The translations under genes were made by a program, and so were the position numbers. The notes beneath the pieces are model-generated. The model saw only the letters and a list, made by a program, of their open reading frames with translations, searched no databases and had not been told where the DNA came from. Positions 1-7,330 of a stretch of 64,000 bases of DNA are shown here, in pieces; position 1 is the stretch's first letter, and each line of letters opens with the position of its first letter. Source of the stretch: Catenulispora yoronensis (GTDB lineage: Bacteria > Actinomycetota > Actinomycetes > Streptomycetales > Catenulisporaceae); the NCBI RefSeq assembly GCF_039531695.1, contig NZ_BAAAQN010000019.1:62001-126000 (forward strand), given 5' to 3'.

Positions 1-148
1 GGTCCCCGAGGCCGCCGATTATGTGATGTCCGTCAACGGCGGCAACCAGACCGTCCCGACGGTGGTCGTCAAGCCGCTCGGCGGCGGCGAGCTGGTCGCC
101 ATGACCAACCCGAGCCTGGCCCAGGTGAAGGCAGCGCTCGCGGGTTGA
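1..148 (+). CDS. Mycoredoxin / glutaredoxin-like protein, C-terminal part
   Basis: Only the last 48 codons lie in the window; the gene begins upstream. The visible part carries the thioredoxin-fold cis-proline motif NQTVPTVVV and the ending TNPSLAQVKAALAG, both typical of the short (about 80 aa) actinobacterial glutaredoxin-like proteins that reduce mycothiol mixed disulfides. The CxxC or CxxS active site would be in the missing N-terminal part, so the redox centre cannot be checked. The gene points toward nudC, as in mycobacteria, where mrx1 lies near nudC and uvrD2. Family assignment is fairly sure; the exact substrate is inferred. Confidence 0.85.
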   Translation, partial: VPEAADYVMSVNGGNQTVPTVVVKPLGGGELVAMTNPSLAQVKAALAG

Positions 149-332
149 TCTCCCACCCGCGCGGCAGCCGTGTCCGCTCGGGCCTCCGGCTCGTCGGCCG
201 GAGGCCCGAGCGGCTCGCCTTTGGGGAACTTCCGGTAGCGGCGGCCCGGCCCGTTTTCCTGTTCCACCCACCTTCGAGTGGCGTATCGGCGCCGCGCGTG
301 AGGACCGCGCCCGGGCGGGCTACATCAGAACC

Positions 333-557
333 ATGATGACCAAGGCCGCGGGGATTCTGATCACTCTCATCGTGGTCGGTATCGCGACCACGCATTCGCA
401 CGTCGCGCGGCCCGCCTGCCCGGTCGGGTCGTCGGTGGCGCCCAGGTCGACGCCGGCGCCGGCGAAGCCGACCGCGACCGGCACTGACACCGGCACCAGC
501 ACCAGCACCAGCACCAGCACCAGCACTGACACCAGCACCAAATCCGCCGGCAAGTAA
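333..557 (+). CDS. Small Ser/Thr-rich exported or membrane-anchored protein (hypothetical)
   Basis: A 74-residue reading frame with strongly GC-biased third positions. Residues about 5-20 (AAGILITLIVVGIA) form one hydrophobic segment that could be a signal anchor. The rest is proline/threonine/serine-rich and ends in a GTSTSTSTSTST run encoded by a repeating accagc-type hexamer. No clear ribosome binding site is seen before the tandem ATG codons. No family recognised. A reverse-strand frame overlaps the same DNA, but its product is only a repeat-derived valine/leucine string. It may be a real short secreted peptide or a chance frame. Confidence 0.45.
   Translation: MMTKAAGILITLIVVGIATTHSHVARPACPVGSSVAPRSTPAPAKPTATGTDTGTSTSTSTSTSTDTSTKSAGK
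490..540. repeat. Hexanucleotide microsatellite (accagc)n
   Basis: Near-perfect repeats of accagc, interrupted by actgac units, encode the Ser-Thr tail of the small protein at 333-557. Copy number could change by replication slippage in steps of two codons without shifting the frame. Confidence 0.8.
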
Positions 558-562
558 CCCGC

Positions 563-1651
563 CTACGGGGCCGCCGAACCGTCCGCGATATTGAACAACT
601 GCTTCGCCTTGGCGTCCAAGTACGGCCCGGCCAGCCAGTTGCCCCCGTGCGCATTGTGCGCGCTGCCCACCGACGTGTTCGTCACCAGCGACACGTCGTC
701 GCCGGTCTGGCCCGGTCCGCGGGCGAACCAGCCGCCGCCGGAGGCGCCGCCGGTCAGGTCGCAGCCGGCGCGGTACTCCTTCGCGTCCGGCCCCAGTTCG
801 GTCACGTTCAGCAGCTGGACCACGTTGGCCGAGCAGCCCCACTGGGCCATGCCGTTGAAGGGCTCGGCCGCCGGGTAGCCGCGGATGGTCATCGCCGGGG
901 CCTTGTCCTGGCCGGTGGGGGCGTTGAACCAGACCGGGACCGGCTTGGCGCCCGCGGACTCCACCGCGTCGTCCAGGGTCTGGCCGTCGTCGTTGCGGCC
1001 GACCTCGATCACCGCGTAGTCGTGGGCCAGGTCGCCGCCGTGCTCGTCGCCGGTCTTCACCCATTCCGGGGAGGTCCAGACGTGGACCGCGGCGAAGGTG
1101 CCGAGCGGGGCGTACTGGGACAGGTCGGAGGGGTCGACGTTGGGGTCGCCGGCGCTGTTGTCGAAGGCCGGGACGAAGACCATGCCCAGGTGCCAGGTGC
1201 CGCCCTTGCCGTCGTGGACGCAGTGCCCCGCGGTCCAGACCAGGCTGCGGTTCTTGCTCTTGATCACGGTGCCGGAGCACACGTAGTAGTTGCCCGAGTT
1301 CTGGTCGCCGGACCGGTAGAAGAACAGCTTGCCGGTCACCGCCCCGGCCTTGTTCGTGTACGGCCCGGCGATCTGCCGGGCCGCCACCGGGCTGGGCAGC
1401 GGCGCGTTGTCGAAGGACGGCAGGGAGGTGCCGGTCAGGCCGCCGTCCCGGCCCTGGCGGGCGCCGCCGGACGCGGTCGGCTGCTTGGCCGGGTTCAGCA
1501 CCGAGCCCACGATGTCCGCGGAGTCGGAGGACTGCCCCACCACACCGCTCTCGGCGCAGCCGGCCAACAGCGCGACCGCGGCGGCCAGCGCCAGAAGCGT
1601 CGAAACCACTCGGGCGTTGTCCCACCGCTGTCCTCGCGGGCGTATCAGCAT
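563..1651 (-). CDS. Trypsin-like serine protease lipoprotein (V8/glutamyl-endopeptidase-like)
   Basis: 362 residues. The N-terminus has a basic n-region, a hydrophobic stretch and a lipobox (LLAGC near residue 32), so the mature enzyme should be a lipoprotein on the outer face of the membrane. The chymotrypsin-fold catalytic triad is visible: His in VWTAGHC, Asp in LAHDYAVIEV and Ser in CDLTGGASGGGW. The spacing resembles bacterial V8-like and trypsin-like peptidases rather than subtilases. It faces the small Ser/Thr-rich protein and lies downstream of nudC on the same strand with an 83-bp gap. Substrate unknown. Confidence 0.88.
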   Translation of the reverse strand: MLIRPRGQRWDNARVVSTLLALAAAVALLAGCAESGVVGQSSDSADIVGSVLNPAKQPTASGGARQGRDGGLTGTSLPSFDNAPLPSPVAARQIAGPYTNKAGAVTGKLFFYRSGDQNSGNYYVCSGTVIKSKNRSLVWTAGHCVHDGKGGTWHLGMVFVPAFDNSAGDPNVDPSDLSQYAPLGTFAAVHVWTSPEWVKTGDEHGGDLAHDYAVIEVGRNDDGQTLDDAVESAGAKPVPVWFNAPTGQDKAPAMTIRGYPAAEPFNGMAQWGCSANVVQLLNVTELGPDAKEYRAGCDLTGGASGGGWFARGPGQTGDDVSLVTNTSVGSAHNAHGGNWLAGPYLDAKAKQLFNIADGSAAP

Positions 1652-1734
1652 GGCGCTCCCTCCCCTCCCTTCGACGCCCCGACCCTACCAACTGGTTCTC
1701 TGCAAGGAGCCTGACTCGCTCGTCTTTCCGCCCC

Positions 1735-2757
1735 TCAGCCCGCCGCCGGGTCGCCGCCGTACCAGTGGTTGATCAGCCGCCGGGAGATCGAGATCTCCAG
1801 CGGCAGCATCAGCAGGTCGCCGGTGCTCACCGCCTCCTTGAGCTCCGCGCGGCTGTACCACCGGCCCCAGTGCAGCTCGGTGCCGTCCAGCCTCAGCTCC
1901 GGGTCGTCGACGGTCGCGGTGAAGCCCAGCATCAGCGAGCGCGGCAGCGGCCAGGGCTGGCTGCCGAGGTAGCGCACCGAGGTGACGCGCAGCCCGGCCT
2001 CCTCCTCGCACTCCCGCGCCACCGCCGCCTCCAGCGTCTCGCCGGGCTCGACGAAGCCGGCGAGCACCGAGGCCCGGTTCGGCGGCCAGGACGCGTTGCG
2101 GGCCAGCAGCAGCCGGTCGTCGGGGTCGGTGACGGCCATGATCACCGCCGGGTCGGTGCGCGGGAAGTGGTCGGTGCCGCACTGGTCGCACCTGCGGACC
2201 GAGCCGGCCGAGACCGTCCGGGTCGGATGCCCGCACACGCCGCAGAACCGGTGCGTGCGGTGCCAGTTGTCCAGCCCGACCGCATGCGCCAGCAGCCCGC
2301 CGTCGCGGTCCGGCAGCAGCGCCGCGATCTCGCGGACGTGCCGCAGCTCGCCCAGCGCCGGCACGTGCTCGGCCTCCGGCGGCCGGGGCGAGGTCAGCGC
2401 CACGCCCGGGGTGGACGCCGAGCCGGCGGTGGAGGCCGTGGGCTCCCCGTCCGGGCCCGGCGCGCCGACGCCCACCGCGAAGTACGCCACGCCCTCGGCC
2501 ACGCCCAGGAAGAACCGCTCGGCGCCGGGGTGGCGGGCGTCGAAGAACGCGCCGTCCCGGAACACCAGCCCGGCCCGCGGGTCGAGCACCGCCTCGGCCC
2601 GGGAGTCGTCGACCCCGAACACCCGGGTGCCGGGGTCGGCCCAGGCCGCCGCCAGCCACTCCTCGTCGCCGCGCCGCTCGGCGGCCCGGTCCACGACGGA
2701 CCGGGCCAGCAGCATCCGTCCGAGCTCGCCCTCGAAGTACCGTGCCTGCTCGCTCAT
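1735..2757 (-). CDS. nudC: NAD(+) diphosphatase (NudC-type Nudix hydrolase)
   Basis: 340 residues. NudC hydrolyses NAD(H) to NMN(H) and AMP and can remove NAD caps from RNA. The sequence shows the zinc ribbon (CGVCG then CDQCG, near residues 175-195), the complete Nudix box (GX5EX7REX2EEXG, beginning GFVEPGE) and the NudC signature SQPWPLP that follows it. The ATG at 2757 is chosen because GAGGAGG lies a suitable distance upstream; an open frame continues far upstream but is only the reverse shadow of the dipeptidase gene. The N-terminal half carries a Ser/Thr/Pro-rich insertion. Neighbours match the mycobacterial mrx1-nudC-adnAB region. Confidence 0.95.
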   Translation of the reverse strand: MSEQARYFEGELGRMLLARSVVDRAAERRGDEEWLAAAWADPGTRVFGVDDSRAEAVLDPRAGLVFRDGAFFDARHPGAERFFLGVAEGVAYFAVGVGAPGPDGEPTASTAGSASTPGVALTSPRPPEAEHVPALGELRHVREIAALLPDRDGGLLAHAVGLDNWHRTHRFCGVCGHPTRTVSAGSVRRCDQCGTDHFPRTDPAVIMAVTDPDDRLLLARNASWPPNRASVLAGFVEPGETLEAAVARECEEEAGLRVTSVRYLGSQPWPLPRSLMLGFTATVDDPELRLDGTELHWGRWYSRAELKEAVSTGDLLMLPLEISISRRLINHWYGGDPAAG

Positions 2758-2789
2758 CGCCGTGTCCTCCTCGCCCCGCCCCGGCCCGC

Positions 2790-4208
2790 TCAGCCCTGCT
2801 CGGCCAGGTCCGACCACAGATAGGCGGCGGCCTCGGCGCCCTTGAGCAGCAGCGGCATCGTCATGCTCTCGTTCGGCGAGTGCCAGCCGTCCGACGGCAG
2901 CGACACCCCGAGGAACACCACCGGCGCGTCGACGACCTCCTGCAGGTCGGCCTCCGGCCCCGAGCCGCCCTCGCGGGTGAACAGCACCTCGCGCGGGATC
3001 TCCGGCTCGCCGAAGGCCTTGCCCAGGGAACGGGTGACCGCCTGCACCGCCGGGTGGTCCAGCGGCGTCATGCAGGGCTTCACCCCGTCGGACTCCCAGT
3101 GCACCGACCCGGTCAGCCCGGCCGGGACGGCGGCCCGGAACCAGTCCTCGAACTTCCTGGCCACGTCCAGCGGCGCCTGCCCGGCCACCAGCCGCATCGA
3201 GATCTTGGCGTGCGCGGCGGCCGGGACGATGGTCTTGTGCCCGGGGCCGGTGTGCCCGCCCCAGAAGCCGTTCAGCTCGAAGGTCGGCCGCGCCCACACC
3301 CGCTCCAGGGTGGTGAACCCGGCCTCGCCGACGGCGGCCGAGGACTTGGCGTTGGCCAGCCAGGCCTGCTCGTCGAACGGCAGCTTGGCGAACAGCGCGC
3401 GGTCGGTGTCGGTGAGCTCGACGACGCCGTCGTAGAACCCGGGAACGGTGACCCGCTTGTCGTCGTCGTGGACCCGGGCCAGCAGGCGCACCAGCTCGGT
3501 CAGCGGGTTCGGGATCGCGCCGCCGAAGGACCCGGAGTGCACGTCGTTGGCCGGACCCCGCAGGTCGACCTGGCCGGTAATCATGCCGCGCATGCCGGTG
3601 CAGGTGGACGGGGTCTCGCGGTCCCACATGCCGGTGTCGGAGACCACGACGACGTCGGCCTTGACCCGGTCGGCGCGCTCGTCCAGCAGGGCCCGGAAGT
3701 TCGGGGAGCCGGACTCCTCCTCGCCCTCGGCGATGACCTTCAGGTTCACGGCCGGGGCGGTGCGGCCGGTAGCGGCCAGGTGCGCGCGCAGACCCAGCAG
3801 GTGGAAGGCCAGCTGCCCCTTGTCATCGGCGGCGCCTCGGGCGTACAGCCGCTCGCCCTTGACCGTGGGCTCGAAGGGCGGGGTGTCCCACAGCTCCAGC
3901 GGCGTCACCGGCTGCACGTCGTGGTGGCCGTAGACGGCCACGGTCGGCGCGCCCTCGTCCCCGGACGGCCACTCGGCGAACACCGTCGGCAGGCCGGCAC
4001 CGCCGGCGGTCTCCCAGATCTCCACGGTCGGGAACCCGACCTCCCGCAGCTTCGCCGCCAGCCACTCGGCCGACCGCCGCACCTCCGGCGCACTGGCCGG
4101 ATCGGAGGAGATCGACGGGATGCGCAGCCACTCGGTGAGCTCCGCGAAGAACTCGTCGGCGTGCTCGACGACATACGGACGGACGGCCTTGTCCGAAGGA
4201 GAAGTCAT
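2790..4208 (-). CDS. M20-family dipeptidase
   Basis: 472 residues, the usual size for cytosolic M20 (CNDP/PepV-like) metallopeptidases. Visible metal-binding and catalytic motifs are YGHHDVQP (first zinc His and neighbouring Asp), ARGAADDKG (bridging Asp), EGEEESGS (catalytic and metal Glu pair), VSDTG (metal Asp) and the C-terminal HSPNES (last metal His). These indicate a two-zinc exopeptidase acting on dipeptides or a related amide hydrolase. It stops 32 bp before the nudC start on the same strand, so the two may be co-transcribed. Exact substrate is not predictable. Confidence 0.93.
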   Translation of the reverse strand: MTSPSDKAVRPYVVEHADEFFAELTEWLRIPSISSDPASAPEVRRSAEWLAAKLREVGFPTVEIWETAGGAGLPTVFAEWPSGDEGAPTVAVYGHHDVQPVTPLELWDTPPFEPTVKGERLYARGAADDKGQLAFHLLGLRAHLAATGRTAPAVNLKVIAEGEEESGSPNFRALLDERADRVKADVVVVSDTGMWDRETPSTCTGMRGMITGQVDLRGPANDVHSGSFGGAIPNPLTELVRLLARVHDDDKRVTVPGFYDGVVELTDTDRALFAKLPFDEQAWLANAKSSAAVGEAGFTTLERVWARPTFELNGFWGGHTGPGHKTIVPAAAHAKISMRLVAGQAPLDVARKFEDWFRAAVPAGLTGSVHWESDGVKPCMTPLDHPAVQAVTRSLGKAFGEPEIPREVLFTREGGSGPEADLQEVVDAPVVFLGVSLPSDGWHSPNESMTMPLLLKGAEAAAYLWSDLAEQG

Positions 4209-4292
4209 GCCTGAGACCTTACTCTGCCGCAGGTCCGACGATCATTCCGCCCCGGACCGGGGGAACCCCTGCCCGGGGCGCGGGTGTAGTAA

Positions 4293-4312
4293 GCGCCGGA
4301 TGGTTCCGGCGC
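4293..4312 (-). terminator. Hairpin downstream of the aldehyde dehydrogenase gene
   Basis: Inverted repeat GCGCCGGA / TCCGGCGC with a 4-nt loop lies 40 bp after the stop codon of the aldehyde dehydrogenase. There is no T-run, as is common in GC-rich actinomycetes. Confidence 0.6.
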
Positions 4313-4352
4313 CTACCAGGACCCTTCATCGCCGTCCGCCCCGGCGGGCCGC

Positions 4353-5774
4353 TCAACCCACCAGGTCGGCGGGCACGCCCTGCAACGCCACCGGGCGCGT
4401 GAACCGCCGGATCGCCTCGGTCCCGACCGATGTGCTCCACCCCGCCGAGGTGGCCGGCCACGGACCGCCGTGCTGCATCGCCTCGACCACCGCCACCCCG
4501 GTCGGCACGCCGTTCCAGACCACCCGCCCGGCCTTGGCGACCAGGCTCGGCAGCAGCGCGCGGGCGGCGGCGCGGTCGGCCGCACTGGCGTCGTCGGCGA
4601 TGACCGTCGCGGTCAGCTGCCCCTCCAGCGAGTCGGCGAGCGCCGGGTAGTCCGCCGGATCGGCGCGCACGAGGACGGCCGCCGGGCCGAAGTGCTCCTC
4701 GCGGTAGTCGCCCTCGAAATCCTTCGCGGTGATCTGCACCGCGAACGGATAGCCGGCGCGGGCGTCGGGCTCCGTCCCGTCCGGCACGGCGGACTCTCCG
4801 CGGGCCGGCGCACCGGCCTCGGCGGTCTTCGCGCTCCACGTCCGGTGCGCGGCGGCCATGCCCTCGGTGAGCATCGGGATCGGAGCGGTGTCGGCGATCC
4901 GGAACATGGTGAGGTCGGCGAGCGCCTCGCCGTCGTCGGTCTCCGGCACGAACACCACGCCGGGCTTGGTGCACAGCTGCCCGCCCGAGCCGGTGACCGC
5001 GGCGGCCAGCGCCGTGGCCCACTTCTCCCGGCCGGCCTCGTCCGCGATCGCGTCCGGGAGCACGAACACCGGGTTCACGCTGCCCATCTCCGCGTAGACC
5101 GGGATCGGCTCGGGCCGCGCGGCGGCGGCGTCCATCAGGGCCCGGCCACCGCCGAAGGAGCCGGTGAACCCGACAGCCTTGATCGCCGGATGCCGCACCA
5201 GCTCGATGCCGAGCCGGGCCGGGTCGCCGCCGGCGGACTCCGCGTCCAGGAAGCCGAACGTGCCGTCCGGGGCGTCCGCGCCGGCGACGGCCCCGGCCAG
5301 CACCTCGGCGATCCGCCGCGACAGCCGGGGCTGCGCCGGGTGGCCCTTCACGACCACCGGGCAGCCGGCGGCCAGGGCCGACGCGGTGTCGCCGCCGGGG
5401 ACGCCGAAGGCGAACGGGAAGTTGGAGGCGGCGAAGACCGCGACCGGGCCCAGCGGGACGTCGACCGTCCACACGTCCGCGCCGCCCGGGGCCGCGCCCG
5501 GGGAGGTGCGGCCGGACAGGTGGCGGCCGGCCGCGACGTGGTCGCCGTACAGCCGCAGCTGGCCGGTGGTGCGGGTGACCTCGCCGTCGAGCCGTTCCGC
5601 GGTGAGCGCGGTCTCGGTCCGCGCCAGGTCGACGAGTTCGGCCCGCGCCGCCTCCAGGGCGTCGGCGCAGGCGTGGAGCAGGTCGCGCCGGCGGGCGGCG
5701 CTCCAGGAACCGTAGGGTCCGGCCGCCGCGGCGGCCGCCGCGACCGCGCCGTCGAGTGTCGTGTGATATGTCAC
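4353..5774 (-). CDS. Aldehyde dehydrogenase, alpha-ketoglutaric semialdehyde dehydrogenase type
   Basis: 473 residues from a GTG start (V-T-Y-H-T-T). The NAD(P)-binding core shows FAASNFPFAFG, the cofactor-binding Lys in VVVKGHP, the glycine motif GFTGSFGGG, the Glu in YAEMGSVNP and the catalytic Cys in GGQLCTKPG. These variants match the ketoglutarate-semialdehyde / FdhA-like subgroup of sugar-acid catabolism better than betaine or fatty aldehyde dehydrogenases. It lies directly downstream of a sugar-binding lipoprotein on the same strand, which fits a role in sugar breakdown. The ribosome binding site is weak, so the start is the least certain point. Confidence 0.88.
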   Translation of the reverse strand: MTYHTTLDGAVAAAAAAAGPYGSWSAARRRDLLHACADALEAARAELVDLARTETALTAERLDGEVTRTTGQLRLYGDHVAAGRHLSGRTSPGAAPGGADVWTVDVPLGPVAVFAASNFPFAFGVPGGDTASALAAGCPVVVKGHPAQPRLSRRIAEVLAGAVAGADAPDGTFGFLDAESAGGDPARLGIELVRHPAIKAVGFTGSFGGGRALMDAAAARPEPIPVYAEMGSVNPVFVLPDAIADEAGREKWATALAAAVTGSGGQLCTKPGVVFVPETDDGEALADLTMFRIADTAPIPMLTEGMAAAHRTWSAKTAEAGAPARGESAVPDGTEPDARAGYPFAVQITAKDFEGDYREEHFGPAAVLVRADPADYPALADSLEGQLTATVIADDASAADRAAARALLPSLVAKAGRVVWNGVPTGVAVVEAMQHGGPWPATSAGWSTSVGTEAIRRFTRPVALQGVPADLVG

Positions 5775-5814
5775 CGACCCAGGGTAACCCGGTCCGGGCG
5801 CGGCCCCAAGGCCC

Positions 5815-5847
5815 GGCCGGACGGCGGACCGCCCCGCCCGTCCGGCC
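5815..5847 (-). terminator. GC-rich hairpin between sugar-binding protein and aldehyde dehydrogenase genes
   Basis: Perfect 10-bp stem GGCCGGACGG / CCGTCCGGCC with a 13-nt loop, 17 bp after the stop of the solute-binding protein. It may end or attenuate transcription before the aldehyde dehydrogenase gene. Confidence 0.6.
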
Positions 5848-5863
5848 CGTACCCGCCCCGGGG

Positions 5864-7246
5864 TCAGTCGGTCGGCGCCATGCCCTGCCAGAAGGTACCG
5901 GAGTCCGCCTTCAGCTTGGCGATGAACTGCGGCGCGGTCAGCTTCCCGGTCATGAAATCGACCGAGTTTTTCTGAAACACCGTGGTGTACCACTTGGAGT
6001 CGTCGCGCATCAGCGCGTCCTGGTCCGGGAACACCGTGCGGTTGGTGAGCGCCAGCTGCACCGAGGCCAGCACCTGCGGCGCCTTGATGTCGGTGCGCGG
6101 CGTCATGTTGCCGGCCTCGGTGGAGATCGCGGCGAGCCGGTCCTTGGCCATGAAGTAGAGGACGAACTTCTCCGCGGCCGCGGAGTCCTTGCCGGCCTTG
6201 GGAACGGCGAAGCCGAAGAAGTTCACGCCCGCGGAGTTGTCCGAGCGCACCCCGCCCTGGTCCGGCATCGACGGGAAGACGAAGCTGTCCACGTCGTCGG
6301 TCCGCTGGGTCTCGCTGGGCGTCCAGGTGCCGCCCAGGATCAATGCGGCCTTGTCCTGCGCCCAGGCGTTCTGCTGGTCCTTGGCGTGCGTGCTGTTCGC
6401 GCCGGTGTCCTCGGTGGCGTAGCCGGACGCGAAGTAGCCGCCCTTGACCAGGGTCTCCAGCTTGCGGGCGCCGTCCAGCAGCCGGCTGTCGTCCCAGCGG
6501 CTCTCCCCGTCGTTCAGGCTGGAGTCCCGCTCCTCGGCCGTGCGCTTGAACTGGCCCGGACCGATCTCGCGCTCGAACATCCACTCGACCCAGTAGGCGC
6601 AGTTGCCGGGGATGGGGTCCAGCGCCAGCGGCGTCTGCCCCTTGGCCTTCACCGAGTCCAGGAGCTTCATGAAGTCGTCCCAGGTGCGGGGCGGGTTGAC
6701 GCCCAGCTGCGGCTGCTTGGTCTTGTCGTAGAAAACCGCCTCGGAGGCCACCTCGTAGGGCACCATCACGACCGCGCCGGTGCCGTCGCTGAGCAGCGGG
6801 AGGTACTTGTCCGGCACGACGTCGCCCAGGTTCTGGTTCTCCCCCGGCACGGGCTGCTGGTACACGGGGGTCAGATCGGCGACGGGCACGCCGTTCGCGG
6901 CGGCGCCGAGGATGGTGTTGATGCTGCCGTCGGACAGGTCCGGAACCGGCTTGCCGGCCTTGATCGCGGCCGCCACGTCGTCCAGCACCGTGCGGCCGTG
7001 CCACTCGACGGTGACCGTGACGCCGGTCTCCGCCTTGTACTTCGCCAACGCTTCCTGGATGACCTTCGCCTGTGGCTCGTTGTCCTTCCACATGGACCAG
7101 TACGTGAAGGTCTTCGACGCGCCCGCCGCGGCGGGCGTCGTCGAGGTGCTGCTGGAACAAGCTGTCATACCGGTGGCCGCGACCATGGCCGCAGCTGTCA
7201 CGGCTATGTTCCGTCTCTGATGTATTCCCCTGGACTGCGAAGGCAT
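5864..7246 (-). CDS. Extracellular sugar-binding lipoprotein (family 1 ABC solute-binding protein)
   Basis: 460 residues from ATG 7246. The start gives a normal lipoprotein signal peptide: a basic region (RGIHQRR), a hydrophobic stretch and the lipobox ending MTAC, followed by a Ser/Thr linker. The mature part begins TFTYWSMWKDNEP and contains W- and Y-rich sugar-contact regions and the family-1 pattern LILGGTWTP, as in oligosaccharide or sugar-alcohol uptake systems. A TTG 36 bp further upstream would also be open but overlaps an operator-like palindrome. No permease or ATPase genes lie nearby, so it is an orphan receptor that must use membrane components encoded elsewhere. Confidence 0.9.
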   Translation of the reverse strand: MPSQSRGIHQRRNIAVTAAAMVAATGMTACSSSTSTTPAAAGASKTFTYWSMWKDNEPQAKVIQEALAKYKAETGVTVTVEWHGRTVLDDVAAAIKAGKPVPDLSDGSINTILGAAANGVPVADLTPVYQQPVPGENQNLGDVVPDKYLPLLSDGTGAVVMVPYEVASEAVFYDKTKQPQLGVNPPRTWDDFMKLLDSVKAKGQTPLALDPIPGNCAYWVEWMFEREIGPGQFKRTAEERDSSLNDGESRWDDSRLLDGARKLETLVKGGYFASGYATEDTGANSTHAKDQQNAWAQDKAALILGGTWTPSETQRTDDVDSFVFPSMPDQGGVRSDNSAGVNFFGFAVPKAGKDSAAAEKFVLYFMAKDRLAAISTEAGNMTPRTDIKAPQVLASVQLALTNRTVFPDQDALMRDDSKWYTTVFQKNSVDFMTGKLTAPQFIAKLKADSGTFWQGMAPTD

Positions 7247-7268
7247 GGAATCAAGGTACGGGTTTACG

Positions 7269-7280
7269 GAAAGCGCTTTC
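7269..7280. promoter_or_regulatory. LacI-family operator-like palindrome
   Basis: The perfect 12-bp palindrome GAAAGCGCTTTC has the central CG and alternating purine/pyrimidine flanks of LacI/GalR operators. It lies 22 bp before the ATG of the sugar-binding lipoprotein, where a bound repressor would block initiation. Confidence 0.7.
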
Positions 7281-7330
7281 AACGCGGGGGGTGCGACCCC
7301 TGATTGAACAACGTGTGACCGGCTGCTTTC

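Noticed and set aside
320..553. Minus-strand frame rich in Val-Leu-Val repeats
   Set aside because: It is the antisense reading of the accagc microsatellite; codon bias favours the plus-strand frame.
4215..7160. Very long minus-strand frame continuing through the sugar-binding protein into the aldehyde dehydrogenase
   Set aside because: Only the part after 5774 has family motifs; the rest is the frame-shifted shadow of the binding-protein gene in GC-rich DNA.
7247..7282. TTG at 7282 as start of the sugar-binding lipoprotein
   Set aside because: It would place 12 extra residues before a complete lipoprotein signal peptide and overlaps the operator palindrome; ATG 7246 fits better.
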